Below, piece after piece: positions 30,808 through 38,438 of a stretch of DNA of 64,000 nt. The notes beneath the pieces were generated by a model. The model had not been told where the DNA came from. It saw only the letters and a program-made list of their open reading frames with translations, and searched no databases. The number at the start of each line of letters is the position of its first letter. Within the stretch, counting starts at the first letter, position 1. The stretch spans positions 62,001 through 126,000 of the forward strand of contig CANNEE010000014.1 of assembly GCA_947503555.1 (NCBI GenBank), written 5' to 3'. Both the position numbers and the translations under genes were made by a program. Origin of the DNA: an uncultured Shewanella sp. (GTDB lineage Bacteria > Pseudomonadota > Gammaproteobacteria > Enterobacterales > Shewanellaceae).

Positions 30808-31239
30808 ATGAATTCAATTAAAAAATCTGCTCTAGCCGTTACTTTAGGTGCTGTTGTTGCTAGTTCTGCTTTTGCTGCGGAAGTACAAGCCAATCCATTC
30901 GGCTTTGAAGAGATGACCGCAGGTTACCAGTTAGATGGTGCCGAAGGTAAGTGCGGCGAAGGTAAATGTGGTGGCGACGCTAAGAAGTCTAAAGAAGGCA
31001 AGTGTGGCGAAGGTAAATGTGGTGGCGACGCTAAGAAGTCTCATGAAGGCAAGTGTGGCGAAGGTAAATGTGGTGGCGACGCTAAGAAGTCTAAAGAAGG
31101 CAAGTGTGGCGAAGGCAAATGTGGTGGCGACGCTAAGACGTCTAAAGAAGGCAAGTGTGGCGAAGGCAAGTGTGGTGGCGACGCTAAGAAGTCTAAAGAA
31201 GGTAAATGTGGCGAAGGTAAGTGTGGTGGCGCTAAGTAA
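30808..31239 (+). CDS. hvfA: HvfA-type RiPP precursor with EGKCG repeats
   Basis: 143-aa exported precursor. ATG at 30808 with AAGAAGGA upstream. Residues 1-23 are a Sec signal peptide (ends AFA). Next is the NPFGFEEMTAGYQLDG segment, the conserved region seen in HvfA-like proteins. Residues 46-143 consist of six units of EGKCGEGKCGG plus linker DAKKSK, so 12 EGKCG motifs and 12 Cys, with no other Cys in the mature part. In Haemophilus influenzae, MNIO enzyme HvfB with HvfC modifies Cys in such motifs to copper-binding oxazolone/thioamide groups; copper binding here is inference. A terminator (31323-31348) separates it from its modifying enzymes. A long antisense frame in the repeats is only a shadow. 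Confidence 0.88.
   Translation: MNSIKKSALAVTLGAVVASSAFAAEVQANPFGFEEMTAGYQLDGAEGKCGEGKCGGDAKKSKEGKCGEGKCGGDAKKSHEGKCGEGKCGGDAKKSKEGKCGEGKCGGDAKTSKEGKCGEGKCGGDAKKSKEGKCGEGKCGGAK
30943..31236 (+). repeat. 51-bp tandem coding repeats in hvfA
   Basis: Five full 51-bp units (17 residues each) starting at 30943, 30994, 31045, 31096 and 31147, and a sixth shortened 39-bp unit at 31198. Units differ mainly at third positions plus K-to-H and K-to-T changes in the linker, so expansion is not perfectly recent. Confidence 0.92.
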
Positions 31240-31322
31240 TTAGCCCCCATTTGAAATATAGCTTTAGCCTATTTAGCAGGGACAAAAATGGTTAGTTGAC
31301 GCGACTGTGTTAGTCCTTGAAA

Positions 31323-31348
31323 TAAAAGCCAGCTGATGCTGGCTTTTG
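31323..31348 (+). terminator. Terminator between hvfA and hvfB
   Basis: AAAAGCCAGC / GCTGGCTTTT with loop TGAT, then TG. It probably limits transcription of the enzyme genes relative to the precursor. Confidence 0.75.
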
Positions 31349-31455
31349 TGTAAATATAGTCAGGGTTAACCCTATAATAGGATAGATATAGCTGAGTAAG
31401 TTGGAATTCACCACTTAGCTTGCGAAATGATTTAATTGCGTTGGAGATAATTAGA

Positions 31456-32289
31456 ATGGCGGCAAATTCAACGGTAGGCTTAGGCCTTAGACGTGAGATG
31501 TTAGATGAGTTTTGTCAGGTTGTGCCTTCTGAGATCGATTTTTTTGAGGTGGCTCCTGAGAATTGGATGACGCTGGGGGGCAAATTTGGACGTCAATTTA
31601 GACAGCTAACAGAAAAGCACGAGTTCTTCTGTCATGGATTATCCTTGTCCATCGGTAGCCCTGAACCCTTAGATGTAGAGTTTGTACGTCAAGTTAAAGC
31701 CTTTATGGATCTGCATGGCATTGAGATTTACTCTGAGCATTTAAGCTACTGCTCGGGTACAGGTCACATGTATGATTTGATGCCTATACCTTTTACCCAA
31801 GAGGCGGTAAAGCACGTGGCATCGCGTGTTAAACAAGTTGAAGACATCATTGAAAGACCACTTATTTTAGAAAATGTCTCTTTCTATGCACAAGTCGGGG
31901 CAGAGATGAGTGAGCGTGAGTTTGTTAATGCAGTGATAGAAGAGGCTGATTGTAAGCTGCTTTTAGATGTTAACAACATTTATGTTAATTCGATAAATCA
32001 CAAGTACGATGCTAGTGAGTTTTTAAAGGCTATGCCGACAGATCGTATCGCTTATTTGCATGTGGCGGGACATTATGAGGAAGCGGAAGATCTGATTGTA
32101 GACACCCACGGCGCGGATATTAATAACCCTGTGTGGCAACTGCTTCAGGATTGTTATCGAATTCACGGTGTGTTTCCAACATTACTGGAGCGTGACTTTA
32201 ATATCCCCGAAACCCCTGTATTGCTGGAAGAGATAAATCAGATCCATGCCTATCAGCAACAAGCCAACGATGTATTGAGGAGCGCTTAA
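31456..32289 (+). CDS. hvfB: MNIO-family (DUF692) multi-iron enzyme, HvfB/BufB-like
   Basis: 277 aa from ATG 31456 (GGAG at 9 bp); an upstream in-frame TTG at 31420 is less likely. A DUF692 TIM-barrel oxidase of the family of MbnB. Metal-site regions are visible: FCHGLSLSIGSPEPLD, the EHLSYCSG segment, LENVSFYA, LLDVNNIYVNS, HVAGHYE and TLLERDFNIP. Family members install oxazolone/thioamide or related groups on Cys of peptides, using two or three irons. Its likely substrate is the EGKCG-repeat protein encoded just upstream. It ends with TAATG overlapping the next gene, whose product should be the partner. Confidence 0.9.
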   Translation: MAANSTVGLGLRREMLDEFCQVVPSEIDFFEVAPENWMTLGGKFGRQFRQLTEKHEFFCHGLSLSIGSPEPLDVEFVRQVKAFMDLHGIEIYSEHLSYCSGTGHMYDLMPIPFTQEAVKHVASRVKQVEDIIERPLILENVSFYAQVGAEMSEREFVNAVIEEADCKLLLDVNNIYVNSINHKYDASEFLKAMPTDRIAYLHVAGHYEEAEDLIVDTHGADINNPVWQLLQDCYRIHGVFPTLLERDFNIPETPVLLEEINQIHAYQQQANDVLRSA

Positions 32290-33029
32290 TGGATTTTAAA
32301 ACACGTCAAGCCTCTTTTATGGCACATATTCGCGACCCTGAGCAGCCTGCCCCTGAAGGGGTAGAAGATAGGCGTATGCAAATCTATCGTGAGCTGTTTT
32401 TTAATAATCTCGATGGCTTTGTGTCAAGTGGCTTTCCTGTATTAAAAACGCTCTATACTCAGGCGCAATGGCAGGAGCTAGTTAGGCAGTTCTTTATTCA
32501 GCATGATTGTAAAACACCGATATTTGTGGAGATTGCTCAAGAGTTTTTGCACTTTTTACAGCACGAGTATCAGCAGCAAAAACATGATGAAGATTTTATG
32601 TTTGAGCTGGCTCATTATGAATGGTTAGAACTGGCTGTCTCAGTTGCACAAGAAAGAGAAGGGGTGACTTCTCTGACACCAGAGCAGCTTGATGATGCGA
32701 GCCTATGTTTGGCCCAAACAGCCAGAGTTGCACAATACAGTTATGAAGTGCATCGAATTAGTGATGAGTATCGCCCCGATAGCCCAAGTGACAGTCCGTT
32801 ATTCTTTTGTGTGTTTTTAGATGTAGACGAAGAGGTGAAGTTTTTACAGCTTAATCCTCTGAGCGCACAAGTGCTGGCAAAGATAGAAGCCAGTCCAGGA
32901 GTAGAGCTACATGAGTTATTGATTTGGCTTGAGCAAACCTTCGCTAATTTCGAACCTGAGGTACTCAGGCAAGGCGCTATTAGCTTATTATCTGAGTTAG
33001 TCACTAAAGGTATAATAAAAAAGCAATAA
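32289..33029 (+). CDS. hvfC: DUF2063 partner protein, HvfC/BufC-like
   Basis: 246 aa, overlapping hvfB by one base. The N-terminal DUF2063 region (RQASFMAHIRDPEQPAPEGVEDRRMQIYRELFFNNLDGFVSSGFPVLKTL) is characteristic; the C-terminal part is acidic, with a winged-helix-like end. In MNIO systems this protein binds the precursor leader and presents it to the enzyme. Tight coupling to hvfB supports a complex. Confidence 0.88.
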   Translation: MDFKTRQASFMAHIRDPEQPAPEGVEDRRMQIYRELFFNNLDGFVSSGFPVLKTLYTQAQWQELVRQFFIQHDCKTPIFVEIAQEFLHFLQHEYQQQKHDEDFMFELAHYEWLELAVSVAQEREGVTSLTPEQLDDASLCLAQTARVAQYSYEVHRISDEYRPDSPSDSPLFFCVFLDVDEEVKFLQLNPLSAQVLAKIEASPGVELHELLIWLEQTFANFEPEVLRQGAISLLSELVTKGIIKKQ

Positions 33030-33086
33030 CCCTAACCTTTGTGGGTTTTTATTGTGGCCAAGACAGGCTAGAATGGCGCGGTTTTT

Positions 33087-33100
33087 TTGATCTAGATCAA
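33087..33100 (+). promoter_or_regulatory. Perfect FNR (EtrA) box
   Basis: TTGAT-CTAG-ATCAA, an exact FNR consensus palindrome. It lies 57 bp after hvfC and 29 bp before the ATG at 33130. That is too close to activate the small gene from the classic -41.5 position, so it would more naturally repress, or the true transcription start differs. Confidence 0.6.
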
Positions 33101-33129
33101 TATTTGCTGTCGCTATTCAGGAGTCGTAT

Positions 33130-33249
33130 ATGGACCACACATTTAAAGAGCCGTTTAACTTTTTCTATTTTGTCGGCTTTCTTTTGGTTTTATTGTTACC
33201 AACGTTACCAGCCAGCTTGTCTTGGTTAAAGCATAGCGGATTGATTTAA
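33130..33249 (+). CDS. 39-aa single-pass membrane peptide
   Basis: ATG with a strong AGGAG at 6 bp spacing. Sequence begins MDHTFKEPFNFFYFVGFLLV and contains one hydrophobic helix (FFYFVGFLLVLLLPTLPASL) with a short polar C-terminus (WLKHSGLI). Not recognised; its size resembles small accessory subunits of membrane complexes. It lies directly after hvfC behind a perfect FNR box and ends before the terminator at 33345-33381. Confidence 0.6.
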   Translation: MDHTFKEPFNFFYFVGFLLVLLLPTLPASLSWLKHSGLI

Positions 33250-33301
33250 AGCGGTTTTTATGTCTCCCTTGGTTTGTACAATATAATTTACAATTCAAGG
33301 G

Positions 33302-33325
33302 CCCTGATTTGATAACATATCAGGG
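33302..33325. other. Hairpin CCCTGAT / ATCAGGG
   Basis: A 7-bp stem with a 10-base AT-rich loop in the gap between the 39-aa gene and the DUF454 gene. Not followed by a T-run. Confidence 0.4.
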
Positions 33326-33344
33326 GTAATTAATATTATAATAA

Positions 33345-33381
33345 GCCACTCGCTGCATACTTAGCATCGAGTGGTTTTTTT
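33345..33381 (+). terminator. Terminator just upstream of the DUF454 gene
   Basis: CCACTCG / CGAGTGG stem with a 15-base loop and seven T. It ends only 12 bp before the ATG at 33393, so it could also act as an attenuator in the leader of that gene. Confidence 0.7.
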
Positions 33382-33392
33382 ATGAGGACTCT

Positions 33393-33764
33393 ATGGCGTT
33401 AAAGCGTGGTTTTTATCTTATTTTTGGCTTAATCGCTCTAGGGCTTGGGTTGATTGGTATCGTGTTACCGATTTTGCCCACAGTGCCTTTTATTTTGCTT
33501 GCCGCATTCTGCTTTGCACGCTCTAGTGACAGATTACATGCTTGGCTAATGACACATCCTTGGTTTAGTGAAGCGCTAACGAATTGGCAAGAGCGCAGGG
33601 CAATACGCAAAGATTTGAAACGTAAGGCCTATTGGATTAGTGGTCTGAGCTTTGCCATAAGCATTGCAATAGTGCCTTTGGTTTGGGTTAAAATATTTTT
33701 GTTATGCACTGCAACTTGTCTATTTATCTACCTGCGACGGATCCCAGAAATCCCTTCAGAGTGA
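33393..33764 (+). CDS. DUF454 (YbaN-type) inner-membrane protein
   Basis: 123 aa. Starts ALKRGFYLIFGLIALGLGLIGIVLPILPTVPFILLAAFCFARSS, the hallmark of DUF454/YbaN; the second conserved part is HPWFSEALTNWQERRAI. Three to four membrane helices. Function unknown. Confidence 0.88.
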   Translation: MALKRGFYLIFGLIALGLGLIGIVLPILPTVPFILLAAFCFARSSDRLHAWLMTHPWFSEALTNWQERRAIRKDLKRKAYWISGLSFAISIAIVPLVWVKIFLLCTATCLFIYLRRIPEIPSE

Positions 33765-33918
33765 GAGAAGCGTCACCTGTTCTTTAGCGCTAGCTAAAGC
33801 ATAAATACGTTTGGATTGCAGAACTTGAGAATTTTGGCAGCGGTGCACACTTTGCCCTGTTGCCCATGAAAAATGGCTGAAAATCTAATACCATTTATCA
33901 TGTAACAGTAAGTTAGAT

Positions 33919-34326
33919 ATGGATAACATAATGACTTTAAAGATTTTAGTAGTTGACGATAACCCTATTTGTCGCCAGGTATTAACAGAGTTGTTGGCTG
34001 AGAGAAATTGGCAGACAGTGGAAGCCGAAAACGGAATTCAGGCCCTACATCAATTAGATGTACAGGCGTTTGATGCTGTGATTACTGGTTTTTATATGCC
34101 AGTGGTTGATGGCCCACATTTTGTGCGAATGTTGAAAGAAAACAACACATATGCAGACGTTTCTGTGATCATGCTCAGCACACAAGAGCAAAAAGTAGTC
34201 GAATCTGAGTTAGACTTCGATTATTTATCCCTCTATTTGAGAAAACCGTTAAATTGTGACACAAAACGACAACTCATTGACCACTTATCGTCCTTAGTTG
34301 TTGCAACTGACGGTAAAGCGGCTTAA
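33919..34326 (+). CDS. Single-domain receiver protein lacking the phospho-acceptor Asp
   Basis: 135 aa, CheY-like. The acidic pair is present (VVDDN, residues 13-14), as are the Ser of IMLS and the conserved Lys-Pro in LRKPL, but the position of the phosphorylated Asp (CheY D57) is Gly57 in VITGFYMPVVDG (codon GGT at 34087-34089). It is a pseudo-receiver or its function is phosphorylation-independent. The start may be ATG 33919 or the ATG four codons later (preceded by GGA). No kinase gene is adjacent. Followed by a terminator at 34351-34374. Confidence 0.82.
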   Translation: MDNIMTLKILVVDDNPICRQVLTELLAERNWQTVEAENGIQALHQLDVQAFDAVITGFYMPVVDGPHFVRMLKENNTYADVSVIMLSTQEQKVVESELDFDYLSLYLRKPLNCDTKRQLIDHLSSLVVATDGKAA

Positions 34327-34350
34327 GCTTGAGCCGAATTATGTAAAGTA

Positions 34351-34374
34351 GTCCACATTCGTGTGGACTTTTTT
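34351..34374 (+). terminator. Terminator after the receiver gene
   Basis: GTCCACA / TGTGGAC with a TTCG tetraloop and six T; strong. Confidence 0.88.
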
Positions 34375-34412
34375 GTTGTAAAGTCCGGCTAATTTGCTGG
34401 CGAACTAAGTAA

Positions 34413-34970
34413 ATGACTATGGCAATGAATACTGAAAGCTTACAGCTTATCAAGGACAGCATTAAGTCTATCCCTGATTATCCTAAAGCGGGGATTTTGT
34501 TCCGCGATGTAACCAGTTTGATGGAGCAACCTGCAGCCTATAAGGCCACCATGGATCTGCTTGTTGAGCAATACAAATCACAGGGTTTTACTAAAGTCGT
34601 TGGCACTGAAGCCCGTGGCTTTCTGTTTGGCGCACCATTAGCGTTAGAATTGGGTGTAGGTTTTGTTCCTGTGCGTAAGCCTGGCAAACTACCTCGTGAA
34701 ACTATCTCTGAAAGCTATGAGCTAGAATATGGCCATGACATTCTAGAGATCCACACAGATGCGATTACCGCCGACGATAAAGTGCTAGTGATTGATGATC
34801 TGCTTGCAACTGGTGGTACTATTGAAGCGACTGTTAAGTTGATCCGCCGTTTAGGTGGTAAAGTGGGTCATGCTGCTTTTGTTATTTCATTGCCAGACCT
34901 TGGTGGTGAAGAGCGCCTTAAAGCACTCGATCTTGAACTAGTGACCCTTTGTGAGTTTGAAGGCGACTAG
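34413..34970 (+). CDS. apt: Adenine phosphoribosyltransferase
   Basis: Purine salvage enzyme: adenine plus PRPP gives AMP. 185 aa with [19 protein letters not shown] and the PRPP-binding [17 protein letters not shown] motif. Starts at 34413, 34419 or 34425 are all possible; none has a clear ribosome-binding site. Lies before dnaX, as in E. coli. Confidence 0.95.
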   Translation: MTMAMNTESLQLIKDSIKSIPDYPKAGILFRDVTSLMEQPAAYKATMDLLVEQYKSQGFTKVVGTEARGFLFGAPLALELGVGFVPVRKPGKLPRETISESYELEYGHDILEIHTDAITADDKVLVIDDLLATGGTIEATVKLIRRLGGKVGHAAFVISLPDLGGEERLKALDLELVTLCEFEGD

Positions 34971-35012
34971 TCTTTTACTGCGGCGATAAATTCCGCAGTT
35001 CCTCCTCTCCTT

Positions 35013-35109
35013 GATAGAGCAATATAGCATGACAATCCGTAGCATGTTATTGTTTGCTCTATCAGAGGAGCTTGCTCCCACATCAATTCGATTTATCCTT
35101 GGGGAGCAA
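35013..35109 (+). promoter_or_regulatory. Structured dnaX leader
   Basis: A stem GATAGAGCAA / TTGCTCTATC at 35013-35063, then GGAGC-TT-GCTCC at 35067-35078. The segment TTGCTCCC (35072-35079) is also an exact complement of GGGAGCAA (35102-35109), which includes the dnaX ribosome-binding site GGGGAG. The GGAGC/GCTCC hairpin and SD-blocking pairing exclude each other. Confidence 0.45.
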
Positions 35110-35110
35110 C

Positions 35111-37924
35111 ATGTCTTATCAGGTGTTAGCCAGAAAATGGCGCCCTGGCGCGTTTGAAGAAATGGTGGGTCAATCCCACGTCCTACATGCTTTAACTAAT
35201 GCTCTAGGTCAGCAAAGACTCCATCACGCATATCTCTTTACCGGCACTCGAGGTGTTGGTAAGACAAGTATTGCTCGCTTGTTTGCCAAGGGCTTGAATT
35301 GTGAGCAAGGTGTGACCGCTAAGCCCTGTGGTGTGTGTGCGAGCTGCGTCGAGATTGCTCAAGGTCGTTTTGTTGATTTGATTGAAGTCGACGCCGCATC
35401 TAGAACCAAGGTCGATGATACTCGCGAGCTGTTAGATAATGTGCAATATCGGCCCACACGAGGTCGGTTTAAGGTATACCTTATCGATGAAGTGCACATG
35501 TTATCTCGCAGTAGTTTTAACGCACTACTTAAGACGCTCGAAGAACCACCTGAGCATGTGAAGTTCCTGTTAGCGACAACGGATCCCCAGAAACTACCTG
35601 TGACGGTTTTATCCCGTTGTTTGCAGTTTAATTTAAAAAGCTTATCTCAAGAGGAGATTGGCGAGCAGCTTACCCATGTCTTGTCCCAAGAGGGCATTAG
35701 CGCGGATGTTCAGGCAATTAGCCTGTTGGCCAAAGCAGCTAATGGCAGCATGCGAGATGGATTAAGCCTTACTGATCAGGCGATAGCTTTCGGTGCCGGT
35801 TCTATTTCTCTTGAGCAGGTGCAAGCTATGCTTGGCAGTATCGATGAGCGTCATGTATTAAGCTTGCTCGAAGCCTTAATTACCACGAATATTGAGCAGG
35901 TTCTAGCTAAAGTCGCAGAGGTGCTCTCTTTTGGCGCCGATGCCAATGAAGTGCTTCGCAGTTTACTTGAGCTTCTACATCAAATTACTTTAACTCAATT
36001 TGCACCTGCGGCGGCTCAGCTATCTATGCATGAAGCGCAAATAAAAGCCTTAGCGAGTCAGCTTAACCCTGAGCAGGTACAGCTTTACTACCAGATATTA
36101 CTCAGTGGTCGTAAAGAATTAAGTTATGCACCAGATCCTAAATCAGGGCTAGAGATGGCTTTGATGCGGGCGATTGCCTTTGCGCCGATAGAGGGTAAAC
36201 GCAATTGGAGCACAGCGCCAATTGTGAGTCAGTTTGAGGAAGAGTCACCTCAGAGTCGCTCTCCTATTCAGGCTAAATCAGCAGCCGATACCAATTCTGC
36301 TGTTGAAAAGCCATCAAGCTTAACCGAAACAAACTCAACTCCTGATACTAGGGCTGAGAGTCGACAAGAGGCCAAAGCCCCAAAAACGGATCTAAAACCA
36401 GAGATAAAATCTGAGCCAGCCGATTCGAATGATACTAGCTTTGAAGCTGAAACCGATAAGCAATTAGCGGCAGAACAAGCACTGATTTTATCTCAAGCCC
36501 AAAGCCAAGGCTTTACAGAACAGCCGCAGCAGCAAACCGCTCAGCAAGAAAATGTTTCAGAGGAATCTCTGGGTACACAGAGTATTAGCCGCGCCGCCAA
36601 TACGACTTCAGTCAATAGTGAGCTTCAGAATGCTCAGATAGAGACTAAAGGATTTGAGAATAAAGAGTTAGAGGTTAAAACTGCGGCGATAGATGATTCT
36701 GGCAAGGCAGCTCTCGATGAGCATGTGCCTTTGTCTCTGTATCAAGAAGGCCCCATGCATGATGAGATTTCCTCTTCATTGGATGTTGCAGAAGAAAGCC
36801 GTCACGAGACGAATCAGGCTCAAGCCGCTTCTGAGACCCAGGAGACAAGAGTAACATCAACAGAGACGAGTAGTCAGGGAATCAAGGATACGACGACTGC
36901 GGATAATTCGCAGCTGGCGTTAGGTGATGACTTGCTTGATGCGGTATTAGCGGCTAGAGAGTCATTGTTAGATGATGTTCAGCAGGCCGAGCCTAAGGAC
37001 GGTCAGTCAAAAAAGTCTGAACTTGGTAGCACCGCGGTTCGGCGTGCATTGCCCCATGAGGCGCCCGATTCTCAAAAAACAGCGGAGCCAGACTCACTTC
37101 AAGCTGTATCAGAGAAAGGTGCCATAGAGTCGCAGGCCAATGCACAACTAGAGTCTTACAATCCGCCATTACCTGTGTCAGAGCCTGAGCAGCAAGTCGT
37201 AGCGGCCGCTGCGTCCGATAGCGAGCGCCCGCCATGGGAGGCTAAACCGAGTGAAAGTGAAGAGGTGCAAGGGCAAGCCGATGTGAGTGTCGGTGAGCAG
37301 CCTAAGCAATTAAACACAGCAACTTCCAATGGTTCAGCTTCAGCTACTCACGACTCGGCTCAAGCTGCTATGCAGAGCAGGGTTTCAGCTAGCTCCGAGC
37401 AGACAAGGAGTAACACTAGCCAAGAGCCTAAGACCACTTTGAGTACCTATGTGGTGCAAGGGAATGACGTTGACCTGCACTGGTACAAGTTAATGGCTAA
37501 ACTTGAGATTGGCGGGCGAGTGCGTCAGCTTGCGGTTAATTCGGTTTGTGTCAGCTTGGATATGCCGATATCTCTGTTGTTAAAGCCAGATCAGAAACAC
37601 TTGGCGGCGCAGGGAGCGATAGATGCCCTATGTAACGCATTAAAAGATGCCTTGGAGCAAGATTGTGCTATCGATATTCAGATAGGTGTCGATCCCCAAA
37701 GGGAAACTCCGCTGGAAATTCGTAAGCGTTTTCACCGTGAGCTATTAGGCCAAACCCAAGAGTCATTATTAGCCGATGAAGCGATTCAGTGGCTGCAGCA
37801 AAATATGGCGGCTGAGTTAGATGTCGATAGTTTAAGCTATCCACCAGAACTTCTTGCTAGCCGCAGTGGTCAAATTAAGACCTTAGCATTCAACCCTGCT
37901 TCTCAAGTGGAAGAAGGGGCTTAA
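35111..37924 (+). CDS. dnaX: DNA polymerase III tau (and gamma) subunit
   Basis: Clamp-loader ATPase. The ATG at 35111 (MSYQVLARKWRP) has GGGGAG upstream; the frame is open further up but without family similarity. 937 aa, clearly longer than E. coli tau (643 aa) because of a long acidic, Ser/Gln/Glu-rich linker (residues about 380-780). Walker A GTRGVGKT at 45-52; zinc ligands C64, C73, C76, C79; DEVHM Walker B; SRC sensor. The C-terminal ~160 residues are the tau-specific domain binding DnaB and the polymerase alpha subunit. A programmed -1 frameshift signal at 36995-37053 would give a gamma form of about 636 aa. Confidence 0.95.
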   Translation: MSYQVLARKWRPGAFEEMVGQSHVLHALTNALGQQRLHHAYLFTGTRGVGKTSIARLFAKGLNCEQGVTAKPCGVCASCVEIAQGRFVDLIEVDAASRTKVDDTRELLDNVQYRPTRGRFKVYLIDEVHMLSRSSFNALLKTLEEPPEHVKFLLATTDPQKLPVTVLSRCLQFNLKSLSQEEIGEQLTHVLSQEGISADVQAISLLAKAANGSMRDGLSLTDQAIAFGAGSISLEQVQAMLGSIDERHVLSLLEALITTNIEQVLAKVAEVLSFGADANEVLRSLLELLHQITLTQFAPAAAQLSMHEAQIKALASQLNPEQVQLYYQILLSGRKELSYAPDPKSGLEMALMRAIAFAPIEGKRNWSTAPIVSQFEEESPQSRSPIQAKSAADTNSAVEKPSSLTETNSTPDTRAESRQEAKAPKTDLKPEIKSEPADSNDTSFEAETDKQLAAEQALILSQAQSQGFTEQPQQQTAQQENVSEESLGTQSISRAANTTSVNSELQNAQIETKGFENKELEVKTAAIDDSGKAALDEHVPLSLYQEGPMHDEISSSLDVAEESRHETNQAQAASETQETRVTSTETSSQGIKDTTTADNSQLALGDDLLDAVLAARESLLDDVQQAEPKDGQSKKSELGSTAVRRALPHEAPDSQKTAEPDSLQAVSEKGAIESQANAQLESYNPPLPVSEPEQQVVAAAASDSERPPWEAKPSESEEVQGQADVSVGEQPKQLNTATSNGSASATHDSAQAAMQSRVSASSEQTRSNTSQEPKTTLSTYVVQGNDVDLHWYKLMAKLEIGGRVRQLAVNSVCVSLDMPISLLLKPDQKHLAAQGAIDALCNALKDALEQDCAIDIQIGVDPQRETPLEIRKRFHRELLGQTQESLLADEAIQWLQQNMAAELDVDSLSYPPELLASRSGQIKTLAFNPASQVEEGA
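36995..37053 (+). promoter_or_regulatory. Putative programmed -1 frameshift signal in dnaX
   Basis: Heptamer A-AAA-AAG at 37009-37015, read in frame as TCA AAA AAG, with a Shine-Dalgarno-like AAGGA at 36995-36999 (9 bp upstream) and a possible stem-loop from 37025 to 37053 downstream. After a -1 slip the frame reads GTC then TGA (37018-37020). The three parts match the E. coli dnaX frameshift layout. Confidence 0.75.
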
Positions 37925-38080
37925 ATAAGTTTATAGCGGTTTTATTACGAGAGCAGCTAGACAAAGTTTACACACAAGGTATTCCAAGGATTGCTTATCT
38001 AACGTAATTGAGTAAGATGAGCCAACTTTGCCTTGTACGAATTGGCAGTAACACTAAACCTAAATTAAAGAGAAAAGCAT

Positions 38081-38410
38081 ATGTTTGGAAAAGGTGGCAT
38101 GGGCAATCTGATGAAGCAAGCCCAGATGATGCAAGACAAGATGGCTAAGATGCAGGAAGAGATTGCGCGTACTGAAATGACAGGCGAAGCAGGTGCAGGC
38201 TTAGTTAAAGTCACCATGACAGGCGCACACAGTGTCCGTAAGGTAGAGATTGACCCAAGTTTGATGGAAGACGATAAAGAGATGTTAGAAGATTTGATCG
38301 CTGCTGCGTGCAACGATGCCGCTCGTCGTCTAGAAGAGAACCAAAAAGCTAAGATGGCTGAAGTGACTGGTGGTATGCAGCTTCCGCCAGGCATGAAGAT
38401 GCCATTTTAA
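38081..38410 (+). CDS. ybaB: Nucleoid-associated protein YbaB/EbfC family
   Basis: 109-aa dimeric DNA-binding protein. [20 protein letters not shown] and the [25 protein letters not shown] core are family signatures. Located between dnaX and recR, the conserved order; 28 bp before recR, likely one transcript. Confidence 0.95.
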   Translation: MFGKGGMGNLMKQAQMMQDKMAKMQEEIARTEMTGEAGAGLVKVTMTGAHSVRKVEIDPSLMEDDKEMLEDLIAAACNDAARRLEENQKAKMAEVTGGMQLPPGMKMPF

Positions 38411-38438
38411 TTGATTGTGATTTAACTAGAGTCAAGTC

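Noticed and set aside
30943-31236. Regular 51-bp repeats, first considered a CRISPR-like or minisatellite array
   Set aside because: Repeats are in frame, directly adjacent without spacers, and encode conserved EGKCG units in a signal-peptide protein.
31041-31250. 69-codon antisense frame rich in PPHLPS across the hvfA repeats
   Set aside because: It only mirrors the coding repeats on the opposite strand; no ribosome-binding site or conserved domain.
33087-33130. FNR box as a class II activator site of the 39-aa gene
   Set aside because: A box centred at -41.5 would put the transcript start after the ATG; repression or another start is more likely.
33041-33229. 62-codon plus-strand frame overlapping the FNR box region
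   Set aside because: No ribosome-binding site, overlaps the better supported 39-aa gene in another frame.
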